DNA from: Nostoc sp. C052
GTDB taxonomy: Bacteria; Cyanobacteriota; Cyanobacteriia; Cyanobacteriales; Nostocaceae
Direction: 5' to 3'
Length of the DNA: 64,000 nucleotides
NCBI RefSeq assembly: GCF_013393905.1
Contig: NZ_CP040272.1
Coordinates: forward strand, 5,390,001-5,454,000
Shown: piece after piece, positions 9,032 to 17,068 of the stretch
How positions within the stretch are numbered: the first letter of the stretch is position 1
Layout of the letters: every line of letters starts with the position of its first letter
Position numbers and translations under genes: made by a program
Notes under the pieces: generated by a model
Seen by the model: only the letters and a program-made list of their open reading frames with translations
Told to the model about the DNA's origin: nothing
The model's database searches: none

Positions 9032-9763
9032 CTATTCAAGATAAGATGAGAACAACATTGAAAGTGCAAAACTCCCGATAAACGTCAACGTAGATAAGTT
9101 TGTATCTTGAGTTTGATGCGCTTCGGGAAGAATTTCTTCAACGATCGCCACCATTAAAGTGCCTGTTGTAAATGCAAGTACAATTAACTTGGGCAGATCA
9201 GTTTGTCCGCGCAATCCCCAATAGCCCAGCGTCGCGCCCAGCCAAACAGGGATAAGAAACGCCGCAAGTAACCAAAATCGCTGTGTTCGCGGCATATTTT
9301 GACTCTTAAACTCTGCGTTGGTGACAAATCCTTCGGGAATGTGAGCCACAACTCTCCCCGATGTCAGCATCACCCCTAGATGAGGTGCGATCGTCAAACT
9401 GGTGCCAATCATTAAGCCATCGCCAAATAAGTCAATAGCAATGCTCAGAAAAATCACCCAACTAACACTATTATGATCGACCCCACGCAGTCGATTTTTG
9501 CTTAATTTGAGAAGCTGATTAATCCACACAAAAAAAGCTCCACCTAAAAACAACGCTAGAATAGCTGCCCAAACAGGTTTAGCGATAAGGACTCTCGGTA
9601 TCAGTTCGGTAGATGCGATCGCTAGCAGTACGCCAGCAGTAGCGTGCAGTGCAAGCCCTAATGTTTGTTTTGATGACGGTAAAGCTTCAGCAATCATTGC
9701 TCCCATGAAGTTGCTGGCAACGGGCAAAGCTGATAGTGTCAGAGCAAATAGAAATTCCTGCAT
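9032..9763 (-). CDS. ZIP-family divalent metal transporter
   Basis: A 243-aa polytopic membrane protein of the ZIP (SLC39-like) family. The first half has three membrane segments, with a short loop between the third and fourth (KLSKNRLRGVDHNS). The signature helix IV-V region is present as DLFGDGLMIGTS and AHIPEGFVTNAEF, corresponding to the HNxxD and HxxPEG metal sites of the family, but the first site has Asp-Gly-Asp instead of His-Asn. The C-terminal helices include VAIVEEILPEAHQ, matching the distal EExxPE-type site. Zn2+ or Fe2+/Mn2+ transport is likely; the direction and exact metal are not visible. Confidence 0.78.
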   Translation of the reverse strand: MQEFLFALTLSALPVASNFMGAMIAEALPSSKQTLGLALHATAGVLLAIASTELIPRVLIAKPVWAAILALFLGGAFFVWINQLLKLSKNRLRGVDHNSVSWVIFLSIAIDLFGDGLMIGTSLTIAPHLGVMLTSGRVVAHIPEGFVTNAEFKSQNMPRTQRFWLLAAFLIPVWLGATLGYWGLRGQTDLPKLIVLAFTTGTLMVAIVEEILPEAHQTQDTNLSTLTFIGSFALSMLFSSYLE

Positions 9764-9820
9764 AGGTCATGCTCCGCTAGTCGTAACAGACTTTTTGATG
9801 TTTGTTTCGATTGCAGTCCA

Positions 9821-10669
9821 TCAAGACGCAAACTCATAGTGAATCTCTGTAGTTCTTCCTTTAAAATAGAGCCGAGTGCCTTCTGGATACTCCCATCCCA
9901 CCTCGCCTTCTAAGGGAATAAGCATCCCATTACAAACTGAATATTCCCAGAATCGACCGACCCAAGGCATAGCAGTCAGCTTGTCACGATAACGAGCCTC
10001 AGCCCGACAAGTAGCGATCGTCCCTTCAGCATTAAACTGAAACACTAGGGAAACAGTGGTTGCACCATCCGTCAAAGTAGCGCGAGCAGAGGTATCATTA
10101 ATTGCTTCCCAGCGCACACCCTGACTGGGTAATAGGGCAGTGGGATACCAAATAGTTTCTGCAAAGTACCGCAACAATTCACCTTGATTGTTTTCAGGCG
10201 CACCGTGCATTTTTGCAACGGTGAAAAGACCGAGTAATGATGCGTGTAAGCTGCCTTCCCCTAACAGATATGTATCATGAACAAAGGCATTAACTCCTGG
10301 AGCCATCTGGATGCGTGCATCCCAATCAAAACCTGGACATTGAGTGACGACAAGCTGAGTGGCGGTAAACGGATTCCATTTGGCTTCCGTTTCATTCAGA
10401 TTGAACTGTCCTTGTTGAGAGAGCTTGACCACAGCCACGATCGCTTGTCCATCCTTGAGTACTGTCCGAAAAAATCGCTGTACGGGATCTGGTAAGCCTT
10501 CAATTTCTTTTTGCTCATAGATTTGGGGCTTAATTGTTCGCCGTCCATTTATTAATTTGGCTCGTAAGTTATCAGTGTTTGACTGCCAGCGATAGCTACC
10601 ATAGATCGCGGCAAGTCCGAGGCAGACTATGATTAAAACACCAATCATTGCAATCCATTTCATCCACAT
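9821..10669 (-). CDS. DUF6544/DUF6920-like conserved protein
   Basis: A 282-aa protein with one N-terminal membrane helix (IAMIGVLIIVCLGLAAIYG), followed by a soluble, strand-rich domain. Blocks recalled from the DUF6544/DUF6920 group are LPDPVQRFFRTVLKDGQ, FTATQLVVTQCPGFDWDARI, SLLGLFTVAK, ETIWYPTALLPSQGVRWEAI, and the C-terminal VGWEYPEGTRLYFKGRTTEI. The domain probably binds a hydrophobic ligand, but no activity is known to me. It belongs to the minus-strand island, 19 bases before the small membrane ORF. Confidence 0.68.
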   Translation of the reverse strand: MWMKWIAMIGVLIIVCLGLAAIYGSYRWQSNTDNLRAKLINGRRTIKPQIYEQKEIEGLPDPVQRFFRTVLKDGQAIVAVVKLSQQGQFNLNETEAKWNPFTATQLVVTQCPGFDWDARIQMAPGVNAFVHDTYLLGEGSLHASLLGLFTVAKMHGAPENNQGELLRYFAETIWYPTALLPSQGVRWEAINDTSARATLTDGATTVSLVFQFNAEGTIATCRAEARYRDKLTAMPWVGRFWEYSVCNGMLIPLEGEVGWEYPEGTRLYFKGRTTEIHYEFAS

Positions 10670-10687
10670 GATACTTACCTATATTTG

Positions 10688-11026
10688 TTAATTCAGAAAT
10701 TGATAAATTGTGATGATTGAAATAATTACTACAATAGATGTATAGATCAGCATTGTGTACTGGGATAACCAATTGGGAAGATAAATTGCAAAATTGTCTT
10801 TTGTAGAGTTTGAATATTTACGAGCCATCAAAGTTAATGGGCATTTAAGTTTGAAAGTTAACAGAGTTAACCCCTCTATAAATACAAATCCATAACCAAT
10901 CCAGAGCCAGGAATCGAGTTTATTTGCGATGGCGGCATAAAGCATATAGAAAATCACAAAGTTGAAGAATATCCATATCAACGTGTGAATAATTTTAATC
11001 AGCGTTAATTTGGTTTCACTTTCCAT
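10688..11026 (-). CDS. Hypothetical small membrane protein (112 aa)
   Basis: Three to four hydrophobic segments (LIWIFFNFVIFYMLYAAIAN, WLWIGYGFVFIEGLTLLTF and the C-terminal MLIYTSIVVIISIITIYQFL) separated by short polar loops. An internal KCPLTLMARKYS segment lies on one face. It starts with ATG 6 bases after the remnant at 11033-11239. No family is recognised. Local A+T content is higher than in its neighbours, which may hint at a separate origin. Confidence 0.6.
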   Translation of the reverse strand: MESETKLTLIKIIHTLIWIFFNFVIFYMLYAAIANKLDSWLWIGYGFVFIEGLTLLTFKLKCPLTLMARKYSNSTKDNFAIYLPNWLSQYTMLIYTSIVVIISIITIYQFLN

Positions 11027-11032
11027 ATTGTC

Positions 11033-11239
11033 TCAGTCTAATTTCTCCATTTTCGGCGTTTCTACAAGCACAGAGATCACGAGCAAACTTAGCCCAATAA
11101 TTTTGATAAAGGCGTTGACTGCGTGTGCATACTCCCATTGATCCCTATACCGCGTCCAATGTGCTGGAAAATGAATTGATTGAATACGATATGAAACGTA
11201 ACGGTCGATGTACGAGTGAAACTTTATGGTTTTTGACAA
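11033..11239 (-). pseudogene. C-terminal remnant of a DUF1772-like membrane protein
   Basis: The frame has only a TTG start. Its useful part, FPAHWTRYRDQWEYAHAVNA plus a hydrophobic helix (IIGLSLLVISVLVE), resembles the C-terminal end of DUF1772/anthrone-oxygenase-like proteins, which normally carry four membrane helices. The upstream residues (SYRIQSIHF) are encoded by the 22-bp sequence also found at 6233. The gene therefore seems cut at the repeat, leaving only the last helix. Confidence 0.5.
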
Positions 11240-11242
11240 AAA

Positions 11243-11905
11243 CTACCGTTTTTTGACTGATCCCACCCCTTTCACGGATTCCCGAACTTGGGGAGAACCA
11301 ATATACTCTACTGACCCCACGCCAGATACCGTTGCATCTAACTGATCGCTCACATTGACCACCGCACTCCCCACGCCGCTATGGCGAACCGTAGCCTGTT
11401 TAGTCTTAAACTCCTCGCCCTTAAAGCTTCCGACCCCAGAAAGGCTAAGGTCTAGTACATCAGCGCTTCCTGCGATCGTCATACTACCCACGCCATCAAG
11501 AGAAACTGATAACTGTTTGCCTTGAATACCCTTAGCTTCAATACTGCCGACTCCATCTATGTTCAAGCTTTCCAGACTCTTGACCTCCAAAACAAACTCA
11601 ATCGGCTTGGTCGGGTCGAAAGAGGAATCATTTGCAATGCCCAGATACAAGATGCGATCTTTCACGCGACTCTCTAAAAGCGGAAGGATGTTGTCTTCAG
11701 CGCTAATAGTCAGGGATTCTTTTCCCGTCTGCTGCACCCTGACCCTACCCACGGATTTAAAGGAAATGGATGAAAATCCAGCCACTTCTCTAGATTCGGT
11801 TTTGACGATTCCAGATCCTCTGAGCTTACCCAAGTTAAAAGAGCAGCCTGCAAACATACTCAAAGCTGCCAAACACGCAGCTAAACCGTATAGCTTTGAT
11901 CTCAT
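11243..11905 (-). CDS. DUF2807 lipoprotein (putative auto-transporter adhesin, head GIN domain)
   Basis: A 220-aa lipoprotein. The start at 11905 is chosen because AGGG lies 5-6 bases upstream and the signal peptide begins there (MRSKLYGLAACLAALSMFAG before Cys). ATGs at 11920 and 11947 are alternatives. The mature part is a right-handed beta-helix-like repeat in which a GVGS motif occurs at least six times (GVGSIEAKG, GVGSMTIAG, GVGSFKGEE, GVGSAVVNV, GVGSVEYIG, GVGSVKKR), typical of DUF2807. It begins right after the nitroreductase stop and ends 3 bases before the DUF1772 remnant. The role is probably in envelope adhesion or structure; no substrate is known. Confidence 0.8.
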   Translation of the reverse strand: MRSKLYGLAACLAALSMFAGCSFNLGKLRGSGIVKTESREVAGFSSISFKSVGRVRVQQTGKESLTISAEDNILPLLESRVKDRILYLGIANDSSFDPTKPIEFVLEVKSLESLNIDGVGSIEAKGIQGKQLSVSLDGVGSMTIAGSADVLDLSLSGVGSFKGEEFKTKQATVRHSGVGSAVVNVSDQLDATVSGVGSVEYIGSPQVRESVKGVGSVKKR

Positions 11906-11924
11906 TGTTTCCCTATTCATACAA

Positions 11925-13040
11925 TCATTTCCGTATAAACCAATCAACGGGGCGGCGTAGTGAAACTGGCGACGGATAATTTTTTACATAACCCGACCGC
12001 AAGATAAATTGAATATTTTCGCTAATCCCAATTGATTGATTTAGAGTTTCTCTCGTTGAGGCTTCTTCTAATATCTGAGTCATCGGATGAATCGCAATAC
12101 TCTTTTCCCGCACTTTCAGGAAAAGTCTTTGCATTCGTCTGCCAGTTTCCAGCAATGTCGCCACCGAATTGTCTTTACTGGTAATGAGAATCCAACCTGC
12201 CGATTTCGACACTTCCTGTTTAACTTTATCAAGCCCTGTCTCTCGGAAATCCTTTTTCATTACATTATCTTTACTATAAAAGTTCCGCACCACCCAGCCA
12301 GAAAATCCTTCTATTTCCATGCTTGCAGTTGTCAGCCCGTCACGATATTTCTCAGCATCCTTACTAGAGAATCTGATCCAGTCGGCTAATTCTTGCTGCG
12401 CTGGGTCGCGATCGGATTGAAGGCGGTTGGCAACGATAGTTTGTTCGTTGATAAATTGACTTTCTTTACTGGTAACAGGCAGATAATGAATAAATTCCGA
12501 TTCTGAATTGACAAGATATTTGATATCTTCTGGTTTCAGCACATTACTTAAAAAATTAGAACGAACAGTGCGACGATTTTTTATTTTTGCGATATCAAAA
12601 GCATTTATCAACTCTTTTTTGATCAGGTTTACTTCCATCACCTGTTCGTCTTGATTGGTCTTAGCTAGCAAATTCCACTGACAGTCATAGCCAAAAGAAC
12701 TAGCGGCATATTCCAGATTTTGAATAAAAGTACCGATTGATAAAATCGTTTCTCTCTGAGTCGGGTCAACGGCAAGTAGCCATTTACTTTTATCGTTGCC
12801 GATAATCCAGTGATAAGGTTCGAGATATTGAACAAACCACGGCTGCGTGTTGTGTCCACTCGGCGCAAGTGAGGCGAGAAACAGAATGTCTTTTTCATCC
12901 GGTTTAAGAGTTTCTTTGTTATTGTTTGCTGGTTTTATATCCGTCCTTAAAAGATTCCTTTTATCACTCAACAAATAAGATGTTGTCACAGTTGCAATTA
13001 TTGTCCCTCCTGCAATACTGATAAAATTTTTCCTATTCAT
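11925..13040 (-). CDS. Acg-type nitroreductase-fold protein with N-terminal anchor
   Basis: A 371-aa protein with an N-terminal membrane/secretion-like segment (FISIAGGTIIATVTTSYLLS), preceded by MNRKN. The body is a tandem, degenerate nitroreductase fold as in Mycobacterium Acg and relatives. Visible blocks are LASLAPSGHNTQPW (FMN-site-like), IGTFIQNLEYAASSFGYD, NRRTVRSNFL and the C-terminal RLFLKVREKSIAIHPMTQIL with RSGY...RRPVDWFI. Acg-like proteins bind FMN and lack normal nitroreductase activity, so flavin storage or sequestration is possible. The start is an ATG before the basic residues. The C-terminal end abuts the DUF2807 gene. Confidence 0.78.
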   Translation of the reverse strand: MNRKNFISIAGGTIIATVTTSYLLSDKRNLLRTDIKPANNNKETLKPDEKDILFLASLAPSGHNTQPWFVQYLEPYHWIIGNDKSKWLLAVDPTQRETILSIGTFIQNLEYAASSFGYDCQWNLLAKTNQDEQVMEVNLIKKELINAFDIAKIKNRRTVRSNFLSNVLKPEDIKYLVNSESEFIHYLPVTSKESQFINEQTIVANRLQSDRDPAQQELADWIRFSSKDAEKYRDGLTTASMEIEGFSGWVVRNFYSKDNVMKKDFRETGLDKVKQEVSKSAGWILITSKDNSVATLLETGRRMQRLFLKVREKSIAIHPMTQILEEASTRETLNQSIGISENIQFILRSGYVKNYPSPVSLRRPVDWFIRK

Positions 13041-13110
13041 AACGCTCGTAATTGAGGGTAAAGAGCAACTAATTTTAATTATGAAAAATTTAAGAAGAAT
13101 TCAGAAGTCA

Positions 13111-13270
13111 GAATTCAGGAGTCAGAATCAAGACGCGACGCTCGTTCGCTCTTAGCGTCTCCCCTTGGGAGATGACTCGCTAACGCTTTCAGATCCGCCA
13201 GTCGCACAAAATTCATTCTGTTAGCGGATAGCTAAGGTTTAGCCCATTCTGGCTCCTGACTCCTGAATTC
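13111..13270. repeat. Intergenic element bounded by 15-bp inverted repeats
   Basis: GAATTCAGGAGTCAG at 13111-13125 is repeated exactly in inverted orientation at 13256-13270. Between them lies a 'gacgctcgttcgctcttagcgtc' type block related to the repeat at about 3070-3105. The 276-base gap between the nitroreductase and ferrochelatase-like genes is essentially this element. Confidence 0.7.
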
Positions 13271-13315
13271 TGTTTCGATAAATCCCGCACTGTGGTTTTT
13301 AACCTATTTCAAAGT

Positions 13316-14428
13316 TCAGTCAAAATCAAGTCTTCTAGTTTGAATATGCTCGTGGTGTTGCGGCACTGACAGCATGGCTTCAATGTGAGGATTTGCCCAT
13401 TCTGCGGCTATTTTCAGAAAATCAGGATCGTCATTGATACAATCAAGCCGTGTGTAAGTCACCGTTGGATATTGACGCTGCAAAGATTGAATAGCATCTT
13501 CGACATCGAGAATGGTTTCATAATTATCTGTCACCCAGCCAAGGGGTTTAAATAAAATAGTTTGGGCCCCTGCTGTAATCAAACTTTTGGCGGCTTGTTT
13601 CAGATCGGGCTGTGACCAATTAATGAAAGGTGTGTCATGATTCACCCAACCGATGGAGACGAGCGGATATTGATGCTGCAACTGTGCTTCCACGCCATCA
13701 TAAAGGGCTTGTCCATCAATTACCCCAGTTAACAGTCCTTGCGCTTTTTCTGGGCCACCGTGAACCGTTAATATAATGCCAATCTGAGACTCAAAAAAGC
13801 GGCCAACAAATAGCTGATTCAGAGTTTCCTTAATTCGACGCGCCATCAAATCAATGTACGCAGGTTCAGTTGCAAAGGCTGGAATATATCGAATTGCCTT
13901 GAATAGCGAATGTTCAGGCTGATTTATAGATGCAGTTGCAGCAATAACTTCATTGACTTGCTCGACAGCTATTTTGCCCGTGAATGCAGAATCGACCACA
14001 AGCATTGGATAAATTAGCAAATTCTGAAAGCCTTGCTCAATGATATCTGTTACAACTTCTTGCACAAAGGGTTTACAGAAATAAAATCCTTTGAACACTT
14101 GCACCCGATTTCCCCATTGGTGTTGTAACTGTTCCTCAATACCAAGACGTTGTTTTTCAAAAATTTCATTTTCGGGCGATATGAAATGATTGTGCTTGAC
14201 TCCAAAATTGTACAAATCTTGAAGTGCGAGAAACCAACCAGCAAGAGGATATAGCCATTCTGGAATCGGCACAAACTGAGATGCAATATACTTTGTTGCA
14301 GCTTGGTTGTAAACACTCAGAGCGCGGTAAGATTGCACTTCACCATACCCTGCGAGCAAAACTGCAACGCGATCGCTATTTTGGGTTCCGACGGGTTGCG
14401 TCGCTTGAGATTGATGACTAATAATCAT
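13316..14428 (-). CDS. Ferrochelatase-like protein (class II chelatase fold), divergent
   Basis: A 370-aa protein with the two-lobe chelatase fold of ferrochelatase (HemH). It starts its core with VAVLLAGYGEVQSYRAL, where true HemH has LLNLGGP. The second lobe keeps IGIILTVHGGPEK with the predicted catalytic His at residue 223, NHDTPFINWSQPD, and LFKPLGWVTDNYETILDVED, matching the conserved C-terminal Glu region of HemH. Length is similar to HemH. Iron insertion into protoporphyrin is plausible but not assured; it may be a paralog with another tetrapyrrole or metal. It is followed 4 bases downstream by nothing but repeats, and preceded 4 bases upstream by the PepSY-associated membrane gene, suggesting an operon. 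Confidence 0.65.
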   Translation of the reverse strand: MIISHQSQATQPVGTQNSDRVAVLLAGYGEVQSYRALSVYNQAATKYIASQFVPIPEWLYPLAGWFLALQDLYNFGVKHNHFISPENEIFEKQRLGIEEQLQHQWGNRVQVFKGFYFCKPFVQEVVTDIIEQGFQNLLIYPMLVVDSAFTGKIAVEQVNEVIAATASINQPEHSLFKAIRYIPAFATEPAYIDLMARRIKETLNQLFVGRFFESQIGIILTVHGGPEKAQGLLTGVIDGQALYDGVEAQLQHQYPLVSIGWVNHDTPFINWSQPDLKQAAKSLITAGAQTILFKPLGWVTDNYETILDVEDAIQSLQRQYPTVTYTRLDCINDDPDFLKIAAEWANPHIEAMLSVPQHHEHIQTRRLDFD

Positions 14429-14432
14429 TGTT

Positions 14433-14747
14433 TTAAGCCTGAGTAGGTTGTTTTTTAGAAGTACGTCGTAGATGAAGCCACATAGAAATTCCCGTAAAAA
14501 TTAATATCAGCAAGCCGAGAGCATTCAGGAAGGGGTAAATTACTTCTAGATTAAGTGCCCCAAAATGTCCCTTGTGCAAATTTAATAACCAGTCAAATGC
14601 ATCTCCTTTGCCTGCCAAATCAACGATCTGATAAACCGATCCTGTAATAGCTGTCAGCAATAAAGGCAACAACATAATGGGAGCAAGTATGCGATGAAAA
14701 CGGCGAATATCTTGAAAATATTTGCTGTTCTTTTTGGAGGTTGTCAT
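14433..14747 (-). CDS. PepSY-associated-type small membrane protein
   Basis: A 104-aa protein with two to three membrane helices (LAPIMLLPLLLTAITGSVYQ and VIYPFLNALGLLILIFTGIS). The pattern FHRILAPIMLLPLLLTAITG followed by LLNLHKGHFG and WLHLRR is that of PepSY-associated membrane regions found in iron-reductase-like proteins. The start at 14747 is preferred over 14774, because AAGGA lies about 8 bases upstream. It ends 4 bases before the ferrochelatase-like gene, a pairing that hints at iron or haem handling. Confidence 0.65.
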   Translation of the reverse strand: MTTSKKNSKYFQDIRRFHRILAPIMLLPLLLTAITGSVYQIVDLAGKGDAFDWLLNLHKGHFGALNLEVIYPFLNALGLLILIFTGISMWLHLRRTSKKQPTQA

Positions 14748-14863
14748 AAAATAATTCCTTATTTGTTGCTTCAAAGCTTTAGACAGATATCGACAGAATA
14801 ATTTTGTCTAAGTAGAGCGGCGTAAATAATTCAAGGTTTGTAGGACTTTAGTCCTCTGCTTTT

Positions 14864-15439
14864 CTACTGTAAAGCGCGGCGCTGTCCTGAATGCAGAGTT
14901 AGCATCCAAACTCCATCGAATAAAAGATTGATGCCAATGAAAGTGCCAATCAGCCAAACTGCGTTAGATGGAAAGTTAGACCAAATGAAAATACCGAAAA
15001 TAATGCCGATGATTCCGCTTACAAGCATTAATCCCCAGTTAGATGAAATCCGACGCATTTGAAATGCGATCGCCACTTGAATCACGCCTTGCACAAAAAT
15101 AGTAATACCCAACACTAATGTCAGGGCAAGCACCCCTTCAAATGGATTTACCACTACTAAAATTCCAGATAGGAGATACAAAAGACCTAGAATCAGCTTC
15201 CCGATAACTTTACCTGCACCTCTTGATTGAAAGGCATAAGCAACTTGAGTAATTCCAGCAAAGATGAATATCCAGCCAAATATTAAGGTTGAAGCAACGC
15301 TAGCAAAGAAAGGAAATGCAATTGCAATGATGCCCAACACGATCATGAGAATAGCGATGCCTACGGCTACCAAGGGTATCGCATTTGTCCATCCAGAATT
15401 AACAACTTGCTCATCAGTTTCAGGCTCAATAACTCTCAT
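14864..15439 (-). CDS. HdeD-family membrane protein (DUF308)
   Basis: A 191-aa protein with six hydrophobic segments in three tandem pairs, as in HdeD, which contributes to acid resistance in E. coli. Segments include VAVGIAILMIVLGIIAIAFP, TLIFGWIFIFAGITQVAYAF, LILGLLYLLSGILVVVNPFE, LGITIFVQGVIQVAIAFQMR and MLVSGIIGIIFGIFIWSNFP. The start at 15439 is chosen because AGGAG precedes it by six bases; an ATG six bases earlier is too near the ribosome site. Stress protection is an inference from the family. Confidence 0.85.
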   Translation of the reverse strand: MRVIEPETDEQVVNSGWTNAIPLVAVGIAILMIVLGIIAIAFPFFASVASTLIFGWIFIFAGITQVAYAFQSRGAGKVIGKLILGLLYLLSGILVVVNPFEGVLALTLVLGITIFVQGVIQVAIAFQMRRISSNWGLMLVSGIIGIIFGIFIWSNFPSNAVWLIGTFIGINLLFDGVWMLTLHSGQRRALQ

Positions 15440-15478
15440 GTTCATCTCCTTTTAAATTTATCTAAAAAATTTGATGGA

Positions 15479-16777
15479 TCAATGTTGTACAAATTGTGGT
15501 ATTGATTTAGGATTTGTGATATCAATCGAGCCTTGGCTTAACCCAACCAGTTGAGCAACTCGAAAGGCAGAAGTTATAGCTCCTTCATGCAAGCCATCAC
15601 CAAGGTAGGCTCCTGCATGGTAAGTGTTGTTCTCGCCATTAGTGGCAACTACTTCATCTCGATATTGAAAAGATTCAGTGGTATATAACGGGGTGTGATG
15701 TTTTTCAATGTGAATAATGCGTTCTGCTTGCAGCAGCGCTTCGCTATCGCGTGCAATCAACTCCTCTAGTTGGAACGAGAGAAAATAATTTGGTGGGGAT
15801 GAGATGTTACAAATTTGATTTAGGCAACTGTTATAACCCCATCGGCTTTTTGCCTGAAAGAAATCAAATTCTGAGGGTTGTTTAATGCCATAACGGTTGT
15901 ATATGGAACTATCTGTATGCAGTAAGGTAGTCGCATAATTGGCTTTCCAAGCAGAAAACCGTTTGATTTCGGCATCCGTTGGATCTGCTAACAACGCCAT
16001 CACTTGGTCGGGTGGCGTAGCAAACACGACTTTATCAAACTCCTGAATTTCACCAGTCGATCGCACAATTTTCACAGTATCCGAGGTTCTGAAAATCCGG
16101 TCAATCTCTACATTCAGCAAAACCTCACCCTGGAATCGCGCCAGAATTTTTTCAATGTAAGAATACACACCGCCTTTAACCCTGAGCCAGTGGACTGCGA
16201 CATCCTTGCGTAAGACAGGCATTGCCAATTCTGCCGGAAAATCATCAATCAGTTCCAACGGCATTGAATAGCTATACATAATTAGCAATTTTAGCCAAGT
16301 ATTACGAATACAGGGCTGTTTCAAGTATTGCGACAAAGGCTGATTATAAAAATCTTGCAGGTGAGCAAATTTTATTCTTAGCCATAATCCAGCAGAACGG
16401 GCATAGAGGGTATCGAGGCGTAAATATTCAATCAGGCGGCGAATACCTGTGAAGTTCTTCTGGATTGCGACTCTTGATAGAAAGTGGCTGCCATTTTTGA
16501 AAAACATCGCTGAACCCATATTCAGGGGTTCTAGTTCCACCCCTAACTCTTCCATGAGGGCGATGAAGTTGTAAAACACAGTCGGAAATTCCAGCACTCC
16601 ATTTTCCAAAATTTCATTACAATCGGATTGGTTCGGCTGAACGTTCTTGTTCAGTGTCCGAATATGTCCACCTAAAGTAGGTTGTCGTTCAAACACAGTG
16701 ACATGATGCCCTTGTTTATCGAGCAGGTAAGCTGTCACCATGCCACTGGCTCCTCCCCCAACGATCGCGATTCTCAT
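15479..16777 (-). CDS. FAD-dependent amine-oxidase-like protein (COG2907 type)
   Basis: A 432-aa flavoprotein. The N-terminal Rossmann motif is MRIAIVGGGASGMVTAYLLD followed by VFERQPTLGGHIRT, the classical GxGxxG and GG-box of the amine oxidase/CrtI superfamily. Other blocks are FDKVVFATPPDQVMALL, YATTLLHTD, RWGYNSCLN and HAGAYLGDGLHEGAITSAFR (second FAD motif). COG2907-type proteins often sit beside cyclopropane fatty-acid synthase genes; here the neighbours are a retinol-saturase-like protein and an oleate hydratase. A lipid or fatty-acid substrate is therefore a reasonable inference, not proof. Confidence 0.78.
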   Translation of the reverse strand: MRIAIVGGGASGMVTAYLLDKQGHHVTVFERQPTLGGHIRTLNKNVQPNQSDCNEILENGVLEFPTVFYNFIALMEELGVELEPLNMGSAMFFKNGSHFLSRVAIQKNFTGIRRLIEYLRLDTLYARSAGLWLRIKFAHLQDFYNQPLSQYLKQPCIRNTWLKLLIMYSYSMPLELIDDFPAELAMPVLRKDVAVHWLRVKGGVYSYIEKILARFQGEVLLNVEIDRIFRTSDTVKIVRSTGEIQEFDKVVFATPPDQVMALLADPTDAEIKRFSAWKANYATTLLHTDSSIYNRYGIKQPSEFDFFQAKSRWGYNSCLNQICNISSPPNYFLSFQLEELIARDSEALLQAERIIHIEKHHTPLYTTESFQYRDEVVATNGENNTYHAGAYLGDGLHEGAITSAFRVAQLVGLSQGSIDITNPKSIPQFVQH

Positions 16778-16797
16778 GATTTACCTCTCAATTAAAA

Positions 16798-17068
16798 TAA
16801 TTCGTAATTCGTAATTCGTAATTAAGTTTTGTAGCGGGTTCTAAATCCCCGTTGCAAAACTTTCTGCTTGTTAGTTGCTATGAAACTTAACCCCTCAGAG
16901 TTGGTCAACATAATTCGTAATTGATAATGACGCTCGTTCCTCTCTACAAGATGCTGCGCGTAGCTTGCTTCCACGGAGTGGTACGCTACCGCAACGCTTT
17001 CGTAATTCGTAGTTACAATCAGTGTTGGCTCAAACCCTCTTTAATTACGAATTACGAATTACGAATTA
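16798..17068. repeat. 271-bp intergenic element bounded by perfect 27-bp inverted repeats made of TAATTCG heptamers
   Basis: 16798-16824 consists of TAATTCG units, and 17042-17068 is its exact reverse complement (TTACGAA units). Between them are dispersed-repeat fragments (gatgctgcgcgtagcttgc, gtacgctaccgcaacgc). The right arm overlaps the 3' end of the next gene and encodes its last residues (TNS-stop). No transposase is present; it resembles a MITE or repeat-mediated hairpin. Confidence 0.75.
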
